In this document: positions 63,637 to 64,000 of the stretch, one piece after another
Layout of the letters: the number at the start of each line of letters is the position of its first letter
Position numbering within the stretch: position 1 is the stretch's first letter
Assembly: GCA_027382625.1 (NCBI GenBank)
Contig: JAJKFJ010021265.1
Coordinates: 1 to 64,000 of the forward strand
Origin: Tetmemena sp. SeJ-2015
Taxonomy: Eukaryota > Ciliophora > Spirotrichea > Sporadotrichida > Oxytrichidae
Length of the DNA stretch: 64,000 nt
Reading direction: 5' to 3'
Translations under genes and position numbers: made by a program
The notes under the pieces: model-generated
What the model was told of the DNA's origin: nothing
Database searches by the model: none
The model's input: the letters and a program-made list of their open reading frames with translations, nothing else

Positions 63637-64000
63637 TCAATTTTTCAACTCGTTCACGAAAACTTCTTCTTTAGAACTGTCAGTTTTCATTGAGTTTTCA
63701 TCATAAAAAAATTAATTTACTCATATTCATCTTCTTAAATTATTGCACTAATGTTATCAAGGTTCAATCTATCCTTCAAAGTTGGAATCTTTTTAGGTAT
63801 TCTCTTGAGAGATTTATTAAAATAAAAGGTCAAATTTTAGGGCAACCGTAATCGAAACAAATTCAAATCAGATTTAGCGCATCGATTTACTTCCCCTTTC
63901 TTTGCTTAAATGAGGAGAGATTCCTTTAAAAGCTTAGTATATTAATCTATAATTAAGTTCTAAAACGAATGGTGTTCAGATTATGAAGAGCCTGAAAGCT
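63637..64000 (-). CDS. 3' end of an unrecognised gene running off the window
   Basis: Convergent with MCM5. On the - strand, LKRIPKKIPTLKDRLNLDN and ISAIIQED are followed, after an IES, by ENSMKTDSSKEEVFVNELKN and TGA at 63637-63639. Upstream (63840-64000) FQALHNLNTIRF.. is open but less clear. A Lys/Asp-rich C-terminus with no recognised domain. Only the tail is in the window. Confidence 0.5.
63703..63731 (-). other. IES in the terminal - strand gene, pointer GATGAA
   Basis: TTCATC on + strand at 63697-63702 and 63726-63731. Removing 29 bp joins ISAIIQEDE to NSMKTDSSKEE in frame and removes a TGA. Confidence 0.8.

Overview
The window looks like germline (micronuclear) DNA of a spirotrich ciliate of the Oxytricha/Stylonychia/Tetmemena type. 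It is very AT-rich. Genes read through TAA and TAG as glutamine and stop at TGA; for example, TAA fills the conserved Gln of MCM5 motif VRQLEAI at 63152-63154. Introns are short GT-AG (about 34-110 nt). Many exons are also interrupted by 22-85 bp AT-rich inserts flanked by 2-9 bp direct repeats. Removing the insert plus one repeat copy restores the conserved protein. These are internal eliminated sequences (IESs) with pointers, so the window shows unrearranged germline DNA.

Layout. 1-4.9 kb is AT-rich spacer with one ORF island (526-897) and an 850 bp foldback (3.42-4.28 kb). 4.93-10.87 kb holds a scrambled V-ATPase subunit a gene: 17 segments run in order on the + strand (4.93-8.72 kb), and the 16 alternating segments lie inverted on the - strand (10.87-8.75 kb). 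I could join all of them through pointers. A complete 276-codon ORF sits in one gap of the + array and a second foreign coding-like block sits in the - array. 11.2-12.85 kb is a MATE transporter (+). 12.97-24.1 kb holds four - strand genes: an aspartyl/asparaginyl beta-hydroxylase, a PX-domain sorting-nexin-like protein, a long coiled-coil protein and an unknown protein.

24.1-47.3 kb is mostly AT-rich, with five mobile-element-like inverted-repeat units. Scattered through it are heavily interrupted - strand genes: an AP2/ERF-domain protein, a CK1-family kinase, a coiled-coil protein and several unrecognised coding patches.

47.35-64.0 kb is gene-dense. A ciliate-type multi-pass surface protein (+) converges on a four-domain voltage-gated cation channel alpha subunit (-, 50.9-60.8 kb). 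The channel diverges from MCM5 (+, 61.1-63.5 kb), and the 3' end of another - strand gene closes the window.

Many genes carry isolated 1-nt frameshifts, mostly in homopolymers and often in invariant motifs (for example the MCM5 Walker A). I read these mainly as long-read consensus errors rather than decay. All coordinates come from reading by eye; gene ends in AT-rich tails are approximate.
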